The position numbers and the translations under genes were made by a program. The notes under the pieces are model-generated. The model saw only the letters and a list, made by a program, of their open reading frames with translations, was not told where the DNA came from and searched no databases. Positions 54,176 to 61,469 of a stretch of 64,000 nt of DNA are shown here, piece after piece. The number at the start of each line of letters is the position of its first letter. Position 1 is the stretch's first letter. Origin of the DNA: Azophilus sp965116165 (GTDB taxonomy: Bacteria; Pseudomonadota; Gammaproteobacteria; Pseudomonadales; Azotimanducaceae); NCBI GenBank assembly GCA_965116165.1, contig OZ220484.1, positions 2,852,001 to 2,916,000 of the forward strand, read 5' to 3'.

Positions 54176-55846
54176 ATGTCCGACAGGAAACCCCCCGTGG
54201 CCGCGCTCGCGGCCGCCCTGCTGCTGTGGCCGGGCCTGGCGCTCGCGGTGACAACATTCCAGCAACTCGACGGCACGGGCGAGATGGCGCCCGAGCCGGT
54301 GGAGTACGCCCGGGAGCTGGTGAAGGTTGCGGCGGGCAAGAAGACCGTCAACCTCAAGAGCCCGTCGCCCGTCACCAAGCACCGGGTGGCCGCGGCGCTC
54401 AAGCGGGATATCAAGCCGAACGAGGAGCTCTATCTGCGCCTGGCGCTGGGCGGCGGCATGGTGTTCGCCGAGGGGAAGGAGGTGAGCGGCATCGGGTGGA
54501 GTTTCTCCGCGTACCCCCTGGCCGAGGTAGTTTGCACGGCCGACGACGGAACATCAGTGTTTCGTCCCGATGGTGTGACATCGAAGGGTGTGGTGATTGG
54601 AACGCAGTTCATCTCGGGGCGGTCGGGGGAGGCCGTTGCCGTCTTCAAGATGACCACCACCGGGGGTTCGTTCGGCATTCCCACCGGGGAAGGGGGAACG
54701 AGGGAAATTCCTTATCTGCTAAACTCCGGAAGCTCTAAAAAGGAGTGTGACCAGCCGTTGGAGTTCGTGAAGATATTCGCGGGCATCGCGGACTATCTGG
54801 CGGTTCCGGCGGGGGCGGGCAGCTATACGGCGAGCATCTCGCTGCACGGCGATGCGGACGAGGCGTATGCGGGCACGAACGCGTCCACGGCGCTGGCCGG
54901 CACGGCCACGATCGTGAGGGTTGTCGACGGGCTGGCCGCCGCGGTCACGGCCGCGACGCAGCCGGCGGTCGCGCACGTGGGCACCGCCCCGCAGCCGTTC
55001 CTGTGGTTCCGCGACACGAGCGCCGCGAGCACCACCGGCGTGAAGAACAAGGCGGTGCTCGGCTCGGCCAAGGCGACGATCGCGAGGGACGACCTCTACA
55101 ATGCCACCAGCGGCAAGGTCGCCACGGGGAGCGACCTGCTGCCCGACGGCAGCGTCAATTTCGCGGTGGAGGGGGACTTCTCGATCGGGGCGTTCAGCCT
55201 GAAGGTTCCCACGGACGCCGACGACCCGTCGAAGGATTGCCCGGCCGCCGGCACCGCGGGATCGCCGGCGATGGGCAACCTCAAGCCGGCCGCCGCCGGC
55301 CCGTCCGACATGGCGATGCTGGAGGGGCAGAACGCGGGGACGTACCATCTGTGCGTGCAGGTGGACACCATGGGGCCGAACGCGACCCCGATTCCGGCCG
55401 GGATGTACCGCGGGACCATCAGCCGCGACGGCGGCACCGGCGCCGACGAGACGCTGGCGACGGGGGTGATCGGCAACATCCGGCGCAACGGGACGACGGT
55501 GAAGCTGACCTACCTGACGGTGTCCGAGAAGTACAACCAGCGCCTGGTGATCGTCAACGACGGGTCGAACGAGGCGACCTACACCCTGGGGTCGTTCGTG
55601 ACGGAGGCGGGCACGCGGGCGGTTGCGAAGGCGGCGGCGCGCGGCACGGTCGCGGCGGGCGGCCAGGTGGTTCTTCGGGTTTCGGACCTGGTTGAGTTCA
55701 CGGGTCCGATGACGCGGGCGGCGGCGACGCTGAGCATCAACGCGGATGTGGGGGATGTTCAGGTGGCGACGACCCAGGTGAACCTTCTGCACGGCAGCAC
55801 GGACACGGTGGTCTACGCCTCGGTGGACGGCGCCTCGGTCAACTAG
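54176..55846 (+). CDS. Secreted protein of unknown family
   Basis: A 556-residue exported protein. The signal peptide has AALAAALLLWPGLALA with cleavage after it near residue 24. The mature part is rich in Ala, Gly, Thr and Val, with VNLKSPSPVTKHRVAAALK, SASISLHGDADE-like and GTISRDGGTG segments, and a C-terminal beta-rich stretch (LRVSDLVEFTGPM, TDTVVYASVDG). Four cysteines lie in the mature part. No known domain is recognised; a surface or periplasmic beta-sandwich is a guess. GGAGAA precedes ATG 54176. The promoter abuts octamer repeats and a strong terminator follows, so this is a single-gene unit. Confidence 0.8.
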   Translation: MSDRKPPVAALAAALLLWPGLALAVTTFQQLDGTGEMAPEPVEYARELVKVAAGKKTVNLKSPSPVTKHRVAAALKRDIKPNEELYLRLALGGGMVFAEGKEVSGIGWSFSAYPLAEVVCTADDGTSVFRPDGVTSKGVVIGTQFISGRSGEAVAVFKMTTTGGSFGIPTGEGGTREIPYLLNSGSSKKECDQPLEFVKIFAGIADYLAVPAGAGSYTASISLHGDADEAYAGTNASTALAGTATIVRVVDGLAAAVTAATQPAVAHVGTAPQPFLWFRDTSAASTTGVKNKAVLGSAKATIARDDLYNATSGKVATGSDLLPDGSVNFAVEGDFSIGAFSLKVPTDADDPSKDCPAAGTAGSPAMGNLKPAAAGPSDMAMLEGQNAGTYHLCVQVDTMGPNATPIPAGMYRGTISRDGGTGADETLATGVIGNIRRNGTTVKLTYLTVSEKYNQRLVIVNDGSNEATYTLGSFVTEAGTRAVAKAAARGTVAAGGQVVLRVSDLVEFTGPMTRAAATLSINADVGDVQVATTQVNLLHGSTDTVVYASVDGASVN

Positions 55847-55881
55847 ACATCCATTCTCCGTCACCCGGCATGGCCGGGTAG

Positions 55882-55909
55882 GGGAGGGCTTCGCGGCCCT
55901 CCCTTTTTT
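55882..55909 (+). terminator. Rho-independent terminator
   Basis: GGGAGGGC, loop TTCGCG, GCCCTCCC, then six Ts, starting 36 bases after the stop of the secreted-protein gene. No gene is supported between here and 56196. Confidence 0.9.
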
Positions 55910-56196
55910 ATTGGTCCGCCCAAGTATGCGGGACCGTGCCGGTCGGTGAAAAGGCGAAACGTATCCGCCAAGGCAAGCGCCGGATTCTTTTTGTAGTGTG
56001 GGTGCCCGATCACGGTGATACAGATTCCCTTTCCGAGAGTCCCGGTTCGCGGCGCACCCCTGCTCGGTTCAGATTTCTCACGCTGTAAAGGGACAACATA
56101 GGGTAGCCTCAACCGTCACCGACTGACAGACCCCCGAATGTCTCGCTTGGTACCGTATCTCTCCCAATATAGCAATGCAATGGTGAGGAATAACCG

Positions 56197-56397
56197 ATGT
56201 TGAACGATAAAGTACGCAGTCTAGGCGAGCGGGAACTCGAAGAAGTGGTCGGAGGTCACTTTATGTGGGTCGGCCTCGGGATGCCGGATTTTCCGGTGCC
56301 AACTCCGATCGCGCCTCCACGGCGGCCGCGGATTCCACCGGTCACCCCGCCGACCGTATCGTTTCCAATACCATGGCCGCGGTGGCGTTTTTTCTAA
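56197..56397 (+). CDS. Double-glycine-leader peptide with Pro/Arg/Trp-rich core
   Basis: A 66-residue precursor. Residues 1-20 look like a bacteriocin-type leader: LGERELEEVVGG carries the ELxxVxGG pattern cut by C39-type peptidase transporters. The predicted 46-residue core has 14 Pro, 5 Arg, 3 Trp and 5 Phe, one acidic residue, no Lys and no Cys. It holds PIAPPRRPRIPPVTPP and ends PIPWPRWRFF. This resembles animal proline-rich antimicrobial peptides and Trp-rich cathelicidins more than known class II bacteriocins. GAGGA (56185-56189) precedes the ATG. No transporter, immunity or modification gene is in the window. A MITE-1 follows 14 bases after the stop. Function is inferred from composition only. 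Confidence 0.7.
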   Translation: MLNDKVRSLGERELEEVVGGHFMWVGLGMPDFPVPTPIAPPRRPRIPPVTPPTVSFPIPWPRWRFF

Positions 56398-56411
56398 ACT
56401 TGCAACGCCAA

Positions 56412-56510
56412 GGAACCTCTGATTAATTCTGTAGTCTCGGCATTCGATTCAATAAAATCAATAGCTTACGAGTCGATAAATGCTGTTCTATCGAATTGTT
56501 CAGACCTTCC
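56412..56510 (-). mobile_element. MITE-1, full copy (99 bp), reverse
   Basis: Read on the plus strand it begins GGAACCTCTGATTAATTCTG and ends AATTGTTCAGACCTTCC. The flanks are CCAA (56408-56411) and CTAA (56511-56514), a target duplication with one change. Confidence 0.88.
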
Positions 56511-56608
56511 CTAACTTTGCGCGGCGGATCGGGAGGGCAAAATCGATCCGGTCCGCCGCCGCTTTGACGGTCTCGGCATGATGTCGGACTCTTGCTAAGG
56601 GCTGCCGG

Positions 56609-56660
56609 TGCCCTGTCCGAGAAATACGCATATTGTTTGATCCGCACATAATGGACCATG
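56609..56660 (+). mobile_element. MITE-2 fragment
   Basis: TGCCCTGTCCGAGAAATACG, CATATTGTTTGATCC and ATAATGGACCAT match the same parts of the other MITE-2 copies. The second half is missing. Confidence 0.6.
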
Positions 56661-56744
56661 GTTCATCCGCTCGCCTAGCGACCGCTATTCCGGGTACAGT
56701 TGCGTTCGTTTGACCGTGAACGCCCAAACGGCGAGCGAGCTATT

Positions 56745-58055
56745 ATGAGCAAGCACAAACATCCGCGTCCGACCGGCTTCGACACCCTTGCCCTGCATGC
56801 GGGACAGACACCGGACCCGGTAACTCGCGCACGGGCGACGCCAATCTATCAATCGGCATCCTTTGTCTTCCCGGATTCGGATTTCGCCGCAGGGCTGTTC
56901 AACATCGAACGGGCGGGCCATGTCTATTCGCGGCTCTCCAATCCCACCAACGCTGTGCTTGAGGAACGTATCGCCGCGCTCGACGGCGGGGTTGGGGCCA
57001 TCGCCACGGCAAGCGGCCAGGCCGCTATGCACTTGGCCGTGGCGACCATTTGTTCGGCTGGCGACCACATTGTTGCCAGCCGGTCCCTCTACGGCGGCAC
57101 ACACAACCTGCTCGAATATACGCTGCCCCGCTTTGGCATTGAGACAACTTTCGTCGATCCGCGTGGGGTGGATGCCTTCGCCGAGGTCATACGCCCCAAC
57201 ACCAAACTCCTGTTTGGCGAGATTCTCGGCAACCCGGGCCTTGAGGTTCTGAATGTTCCCGCCCTGGCCGAGGTTGCCCGCCGTGCGCATGTTCCCCTGC
57301 TGGTGGACGCCACCTTCGCCACGCCCTATCTCTGTCGGCCCATCGCATTGGGAGCGCACCTTGTCGTGCATTCGGCAACCAAATTTTTGAGCGGCCACGG
57401 CGTTGTGATTGGCGGGCTGCTGGTGGATGGCGGGTCTTTCGATTGGTCATCCGGTGACTTCCCGACGCTCAACGACCCGTATTCCGGGTTCCACGACCTG
57501 GTATTTGCCGAGGAATTTGGCCCCCAGGCGTTCATCACGCGGGCGCGCAAGGAAGGCATTCGGGATTTCGGTGCCTGCATGGCGCCGATGACATCGTTTC
57601 AAATACTCCAGGGCTTGGAAACGCTGCCCCTGCGGATGGCCCGCCATGTCGCCAACACGGAGCGGGTGGTGGAATTTCTGGCCGCGCATCCGCTGGTCGA
57701 GTCCGTGAGCTATCCGAGCCTCCCGGGTCATCCCGACCATCAACTCGCCAAGGAGTTGCTGCCAAAAGGCTCGGGCGCGGTTTTTGGCTTCACGGTGCGC
57801 GGCGGTCGGCCAGCGGGCCGTACGTTGATTGAGGCTCTGCGCATCTTCTCGCACCTCGCCAATGTGGGTGATGCCAAGTCGCTGGTTATCCATCCCGCCA
57901 GTACCACCCATCACCGCATGGATGCCGCCGCGCTCGCCGCCGCGGGCATCGGTGAGGGCTTGATTCGCCTGTCTATCGGCTTGGAGGATCCGGACGATCT
58001 GATTGGCGACCTTGGGTCTGCGCTCCGCCAAGTTGAGAAGGGGTTGCGCCCGTGA
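56745..58055 (+). CDS. metY: O-acetylhomoserine sulfhydrylase-type PLP enzyme
   Basis: A 436-residue cystathionine-gamma-synthase-family enzyme. GFDTLALHAGQTPDP, YSRLSNPT, ATASGQAAMHLA, the PLP-lysine motif VHSATKFLSGHG near residue 208, and SLVIHPASTTHH near 385 are all present. Length and the QTPDP / HPASTTH features fit O-acetylhomoserine aminocarboxypropyltransferase, which makes homocysteine from O-acetylhomoserine and sulfide. Methionine gamma-lyase is the main alternative. ATG 56745 is preferred to 56700. A homocysteine methyltransferase gene lies 1.2 kb away. Confidence 0.87.
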   Translation: MSKHKHPRPTGFDTLALHAGQTPDPVTRARATPIYQSASFVFPDSDFAAGLFNIERAGHVYSRLSNPTNAVLEERIAALDGGVGAIATASGQAAMHLAVATICSAGDHIVASRSLYGGTHNLLEYTLPRFGIETTFVDPRGVDAFAEVIRPNTKLLFGEILGNPGLEVLNVPALAEVARRAHVPLLVDATFATPYLCRPIALGAHLVVHSATKFLSGHGVVIGGLLVDGGSFDWSSGDFPTLNDPYSGFHDLVFAEEFGPQAFITRARKEGIRDFGACMAPMTSFQILQGLETLPLRMARHVANTERVVEFLAAHPLVESVSYPSLPGHPDHQLAKELLPKGSGAVFGFTVRGGRPAGRTLIEALRIFSHLANVGDAKSLVIHPASTTHHRMDAAALAAAGIGEGLIRLSIGLEDPDDLIGDLGSALRQVEKGLRP

Positions 58056-58092
58056 GCCTGGTGCTCCATGCAATGCCCGCTCATCGTGGCGA

Positions 58093-58147
58093 TGCCCGAA
58101 AATTGGCTCCCAACCAAAACCTGAATGGTCAATTTTGCCGGGTATTC
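58093..58147 (+). repeat. 55-bp intergenic repeat, copy 2
   Basis: It aligns to 30069-30123 over 55 bases with 11 differences and no gaps. It lies just upstream of the alpha/beta hydrolase start. Confidence 0.5.
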
Positions 58148-58191
58148 CCGCCCGTGCATTCGGTAGGCTTGGCGCGTGGGGTATGCCTGCC

Positions 58192-58980
58192 ATGAGATTT
58201 CAGGTGGATGGTAAAACCGCCTTCGCAGCCACCGGCACCGCCGAGCACCGGCCCGGTCGGGCGGCGGTGGTCTTCATCCACGGCGCCGGCATGGATCACA
58301 GTGTTTGGGTGATGCCGGCCCGATATTTCGCCCGGACCAGCCTCAATGTTCTGGCACCGGATCTGCCCGGCCACGGGCGCAGCGAGGGGCCGGCGTTGCA
58401 TTCGATTGAGGATATGGCGAATTGGGTGGTGTGCGCCATGGACGCGACGGGGCTGGACGAGGCGGCGGTGGTCGGCCATAGCATGGGTGCCTTGGTCGCC
58501 CATGTGTTGGCCGCGCGGTTTCCGGAGCGGTGCCGGGCACTGGCGCTGCTTGGCATTTCCGCACCCATGCCGGTGACCAGCGCCTTGCTCGATGCGGCGG
58601 AAGACAACGATCACGCGGCTATCGACATGGCGAATACCTGGAGCCACAGCCCCGCAGCCCGGCTGGGCGCCAACGAAAACCCGGGTTTGTGGATGCTGGG
58701 GACCGGCCAGCGCTTGCTGGAAACCGCCGGACCGGGGGTTTTTCATGCGGACCTTGGCGCCTGCAACGCGTTCAACCCGGACGAGATTGCCGAGCCGGCA
58801 AGGTGTCCGACACTGGTCATTCTGGGTGAGGCGGATCAGATGACGCCAGCTCCAGCGGGTTTGCGCATGCGGGAACGGTTGACGGAAGTGCGTACCGTTC
58901 AGCTTCCCGGCTGCGGTCACTCGATGTTGCCGGAGCGGCCGAATGCCGTGCTTGATGCGCTGATCTCAATCGTGCCCTGA
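58192..58980 (+). CDS. Alpha/beta hydrolase
   Basis: A 262-residue hydrolase: oxyanion motif FIHGAGMDHSVW near residue 28, LAPDLPGHGRSEG near 55, nucleophile elbow VVGHSMGALVAH near 97-108, an acid in ILGEADQMTP near 212, and the catalytic histidine in PGCGHSMLPE near 240. The substrate is not evident. ATG 58192 is preferred; 58183 is close. The frame open back to 58003 overlaps metY and the 55-bp repeat. Confidence 0.87.
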   Translation: MRFQVDGKTAFAATGTAEHRPGRAAVVFIHGAGMDHSVWVMPARYFARTSLNVLAPDLPGHGRSEGPALHSIEDMANWVVCAMDATGLDEAAVVGHSMGALVAHVLAARFPERCRALALLGISAPMPVTSALLDAAEDNDHAAIDMANTWSHSPAARLGANENPGLWMLGTGQRLLETAGPGVFHADLGACNAFNPDEIAEPARCPTLVILGEADQMTPAPAGLRMRERLTEVRTVQLPGCGHSMLPERPNAVLDALISIVP

Positions 58981-59085
58981 TATTCGGAGCTATCTATTTG
59001 ACGCCATGGACGGCGGTGTATCAGTTTGAAATCTGCACGAACCGCATGGCGCTTGAGCCAGGATCGGCGGAATCCGAAAAGTCAA

Positions 59086-59184
59086 GGAAGGTCTGAACAA
59101 TTCGATAGATCAGCATTTAGCCACCCGTAAGCTATTGATTTTATTAAACTGGATGCCCCGGCCACAGGATTGATCAGAGGTTCC
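59086..59184 (+). mobile_element. MITE-1, full copy (99 bp)
   Basis: It begins GGAAGGTCTGAACAATTCGA and ends GGATTGATCAGAGGTTCC, with TCAA duplicated at 59082-59085 and 59185-59188. It occupies the gap between the hydrolase and the methyltransferase gene. Confidence 0.9.
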
Positions 59185-59231
59185 TCAAATTGATACGGCA
59201 TCCACCCTCGGGGTCTGGTTTGCGTCGGGGT

Positions 59232-60131
59232 TCAAGCTGGTGTTGGGAACGCCTCGCTCAGTGCGGCGATATGCTCGGGGGTGGTTCCGCAACATCCACC
59301 GATTAGCAAGGCGCCGGCGGCGACCCAGTCGCGGGCCTGTTCGACCAAGCCCGCCGGGGTGGCGTCTTGATCGAATTGCCAGTCCGGCGGATTAAATTCG
59401 CCGATTTCGGGGTACACACCAATGGGCCCCCGCCAGCGCTTCCGCACCATGTCCATGGCGTCGGCCACTGTCTCCGGTTCGTTGTGCATGATGTTGACGA
59501 CATCCGGCCCAATCGGAATAAGGGCGTCTAGGGGTTCGGCGAAATCCACATGGGGTCGGTCGAAACTCACGAGGCCACCGCCTTGGCGTCGCCGACAGCT
59601 CACGCCCAGCCAAACCGGCAGACCGGTCGCCAGCGCCGCTTCCATCGCCCAGGCGCCGTGGTTCGCTTCCTGTAGCATCTCCAGCGCGATGAGGTCCACC
59701 CCGCTGTCGGCGAGGATGGCCGCCCACTCTTTCAAACCCGCCTTCTCGACATCGGTTGGTGGATAGTTGTCGGTATTGAAACTCGGCGGCAGGTTGGAGA
59801 GCGACCCGGCGATGGCCACTGCTTTCCCGGACGCATCGCGCGCCTCCATGGCCAAACGAACCGCGTTGCGGTTGATGGCGTCAACCGCATCGGCGAGCCC
59901 GACGGCTTCCAGGAGATACCGTCCGGTACCGAAGGTGTTGGTGATGATGACCTCGGCGCCGGCCTCGATGTAGGCTTCGTGCACCTCGCGAACCTTGTGC
60001 GGGTGGGTATGCGCGGCCAGCGCCGACCAGGCGGCGTCGCTCATGGGCACGCCCCGCCGTTGCAATTCCGAGCCGGTGCCGCCGTCGAGCAGAACGACTT
60101 CCCCGCGTTCAAGTTTGCTCTGCCAGGACAT
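59232..60131 (-). CDS. Homocysteine S-methyltransferase family protein
   Basis: A 299-residue zinc-dependent methyltransferase. LLDGGTGSELQRRG at the N-terminus, IITNTFGTGRYLLEA, a zinc cysteine region GVSCRRRQGG near 186 and the paired cysteines GALLIGGCCGTTPEHI near 275-290 define the betaine/S-methylmethionine-homocysteine methyltransferase fold. It would complete methionine synthesis from homocysteine; the methyl donor is not clear. It may work with the metY product although the genes are convergent. Confidence 0.88.
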   Translation of the reverse strand: MSWQSKLERGEVVLLDGGTGSELQRRGVPMSDAAWSALAAHTHPHKVREVHEAYIEAGAEVIITNTFGTGRYLLEAVGLADAVDAINRNAVRLAMEARDASGKAVAIAGSLSNLPPSFNTDNYPPTDVEKAGLKEWAAILADSGVDLIALEMLQEANHGAWAMEAALATGLPVWLGVSCRRRQGGGLVSFDRPHVDFAEPLDALIPIGPDVVNIMHNEPETVADAMDMVRKRWRGPIGVYPEIGEFNPPDWQFDQDATPAGLVEQARDWVAAGALLIGGCCGTTPEHIAALSEAFPTPA

Positions 60132-60209
60132 GGCGGTGATTCTGGCACGGAGCGGAAGATTTTGGAATCCGGCCGGCGTATCGTCTTTGCGCCAAGCGCT
60201 AGATCACGG

Positions 60210-60380
60210 TCACAGCCCCCGTTGCCGGATCAAAGGTGAAAGCAAAGAGGCTTTATCCACATACTCCCGCAAAAGTAAAAGGTCTTCCATGGAACCGCTC
60301 AACAACAAGTCCATGGGTGACTTCGAATCAAGCTGAACGTGAGATTCACGTAGCCATTGATTTTCCACCTCCAGATCCTG
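60210..60380 (-). pseudogene. Antitoxin C-terminal remnant (Xre/MbcA/ParS-like)
   Basis: The minus-strand frame encodes LEVENQWLRESHVQLDSKSP followed by MDLLLSGSMEDLLLLREYVD. This matches the toxin-binding C-terminal domain of RES-Xre type antitoxins ('WL..P...L.G..P.DLL'). The upstream part is lost where a MITE-1 fragment begins, and the frame beyond reads only MITE sequence. No RES toxin gene follows. The remaining bases of the 60132-60563 gap hold nothing else I recognise. Confidence 0.5.
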
Positions 60381-60382
60381 AA

Positions 60383-60412
60383 AAAAGGTCTGAACGAGTC
60401 GATAGAGCCGCA
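60383..60412 (+). mobile_element. MITE-1 fragment
   Basis: AAAAGGTCTGAACGAGTCGA then TAGAGCCGCA matches the left 30 bases of MITE-1 with its first two bases changed. It cuts the antitoxin remnant. Confidence 0.6.
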
Positions 60413-60563
60413 CCAATCCCTATCCGGAAATCGGGAGAATCCGGCCGGTTGCGTGTCCAAGGGTTGATTTTTTCCATTGAGGCCCTATGTTTCGCCATCT
60501 GCGATGGGCGGGCGTAGCCGGGTTGCGCCCGCGGCAAATTCAACCGGAATAATTGAGGTCGAG

Positions 60564-61469
60564 ATGATTGAAGCGGATCGGCTGACACGTCGCTACGGCG
60601 ATTTCGTCGCCGCCGATGACGTGTCTTTCCGGATCGAGCCCGGCGAAATTGTCGGATTGCTGGGTCACAACGGGGCGGGCAAAACCACCATCATGAAAAT
60701 GTTGACTGGTGCCCTGGAGCCGAGTTCGGGTACGGTGCGGGTGGACGGCACGGCGCTCGAAACCGCGCCGCGGGCCGTGCAGCGGCAACTCGGCTATCTG
60801 CCCGAGAACGTGCCGCTTTATCCGGAGCTGCCGGTGGTGGACTATCTGGCCTATGTCGCGGAGTTGCGGCAGGTGGAGGATGCTCGCACCGCCGTTGCCG
60901 AAGCCATTGCGGCAACGGATTTGGCGGACAAGGCCCTGGATCCCATCGGCACACTTTCCCGGGGTTATAAGCAGCGGGTCGGGGTTGCCCAGGCCATTCT
61001 GCACAAACCGCTGTTCCTGATTCTCGACGAACCCACCAACGGGCTGGATCCGGGTCAGACCCAGCACATGCGTGAACTGGTACGTGACCTGGCGGCATCC
61101 GCGACGGTCATTCTTTCCACCCACATCATGCAGGAGGTCGGTGCCGTCTGCGACCGGGTGCTGATGCTGCGCGACGGCCGCCTCGCCCTCGATGAACGGC
61201 TTGATGCGTTGCGGTCCACCAGCCGCATCAGGCTGCGCACGGAACCCGACGCCGCCCTCGACGGCTTGGCCGCGGGCAGTCCCTCGAATCTCGGCGATGG
61301 CCGCTGGTTGCTGAATGTCGAAGGCGAGCTTGCGCTGGCCGCCGACCGCATCGCCCGGGAATTGGTTGAGCGCGGTATTCCCATCTATGAACTCAGCCCG
61401 GAGCAGCGCGACTTGGAAACGGTGTTCCGCGAAGTCAGCGAAGGAGGGGAGGTGAGCCATGCAGCCTGA
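60564..61469 (+). CDS. ABC transporter ATP-binding protein (GldA-like)
   Basis: A 301-residue ABC ATPase: Walker A GHNGAGKTTIMKML near residue 35, a Q-loop, signature TLSRGYKQRVGVAQ near 135, Walker B LFLILDEPTNGLDPGQ near 155, and H-loop STHIMQEV near 190. It precedes and overlaps a permease gene by 11 bases. The pair resembles the GldA/GldF/GldG type ABC system, found in many bacteria outside gliding species, where the substrate is unknown. GAGG sits upstream of ATG 60564. Confidence 0.9.
   Translation: MIEADRLTRRYGDFVAADDVSFRIEPGEIVGLLGHNGAGKTTIMKMLTGALEPSSGTVRVDGTALETAPRAVQRQLGYLPENVPLYPELPVVDYLAYVAELRQVEDARTAVAEAIAATDLADKALDPIGTLSRGYKQRVGVAQAILHKPLFLILDEPTNGLDPGQTQHMRELVRDLAASATVILSTHIMQEVGAVCDRVLMLRDGRLALDERLDALRSTSRIRLRTEPDAALDGLAAGSPSNLGDGRWLLNVEGELALAADRIARELVERGIPIYELSPEQRDLETVFREVSEGGEVSHAA

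Noticed and set aside
55861..56112. 83-codon minus-strand frame after the secreted-protein terminator
   Set aside because: It covers the terminator hairpin and has no recognisable domain or convincing start.
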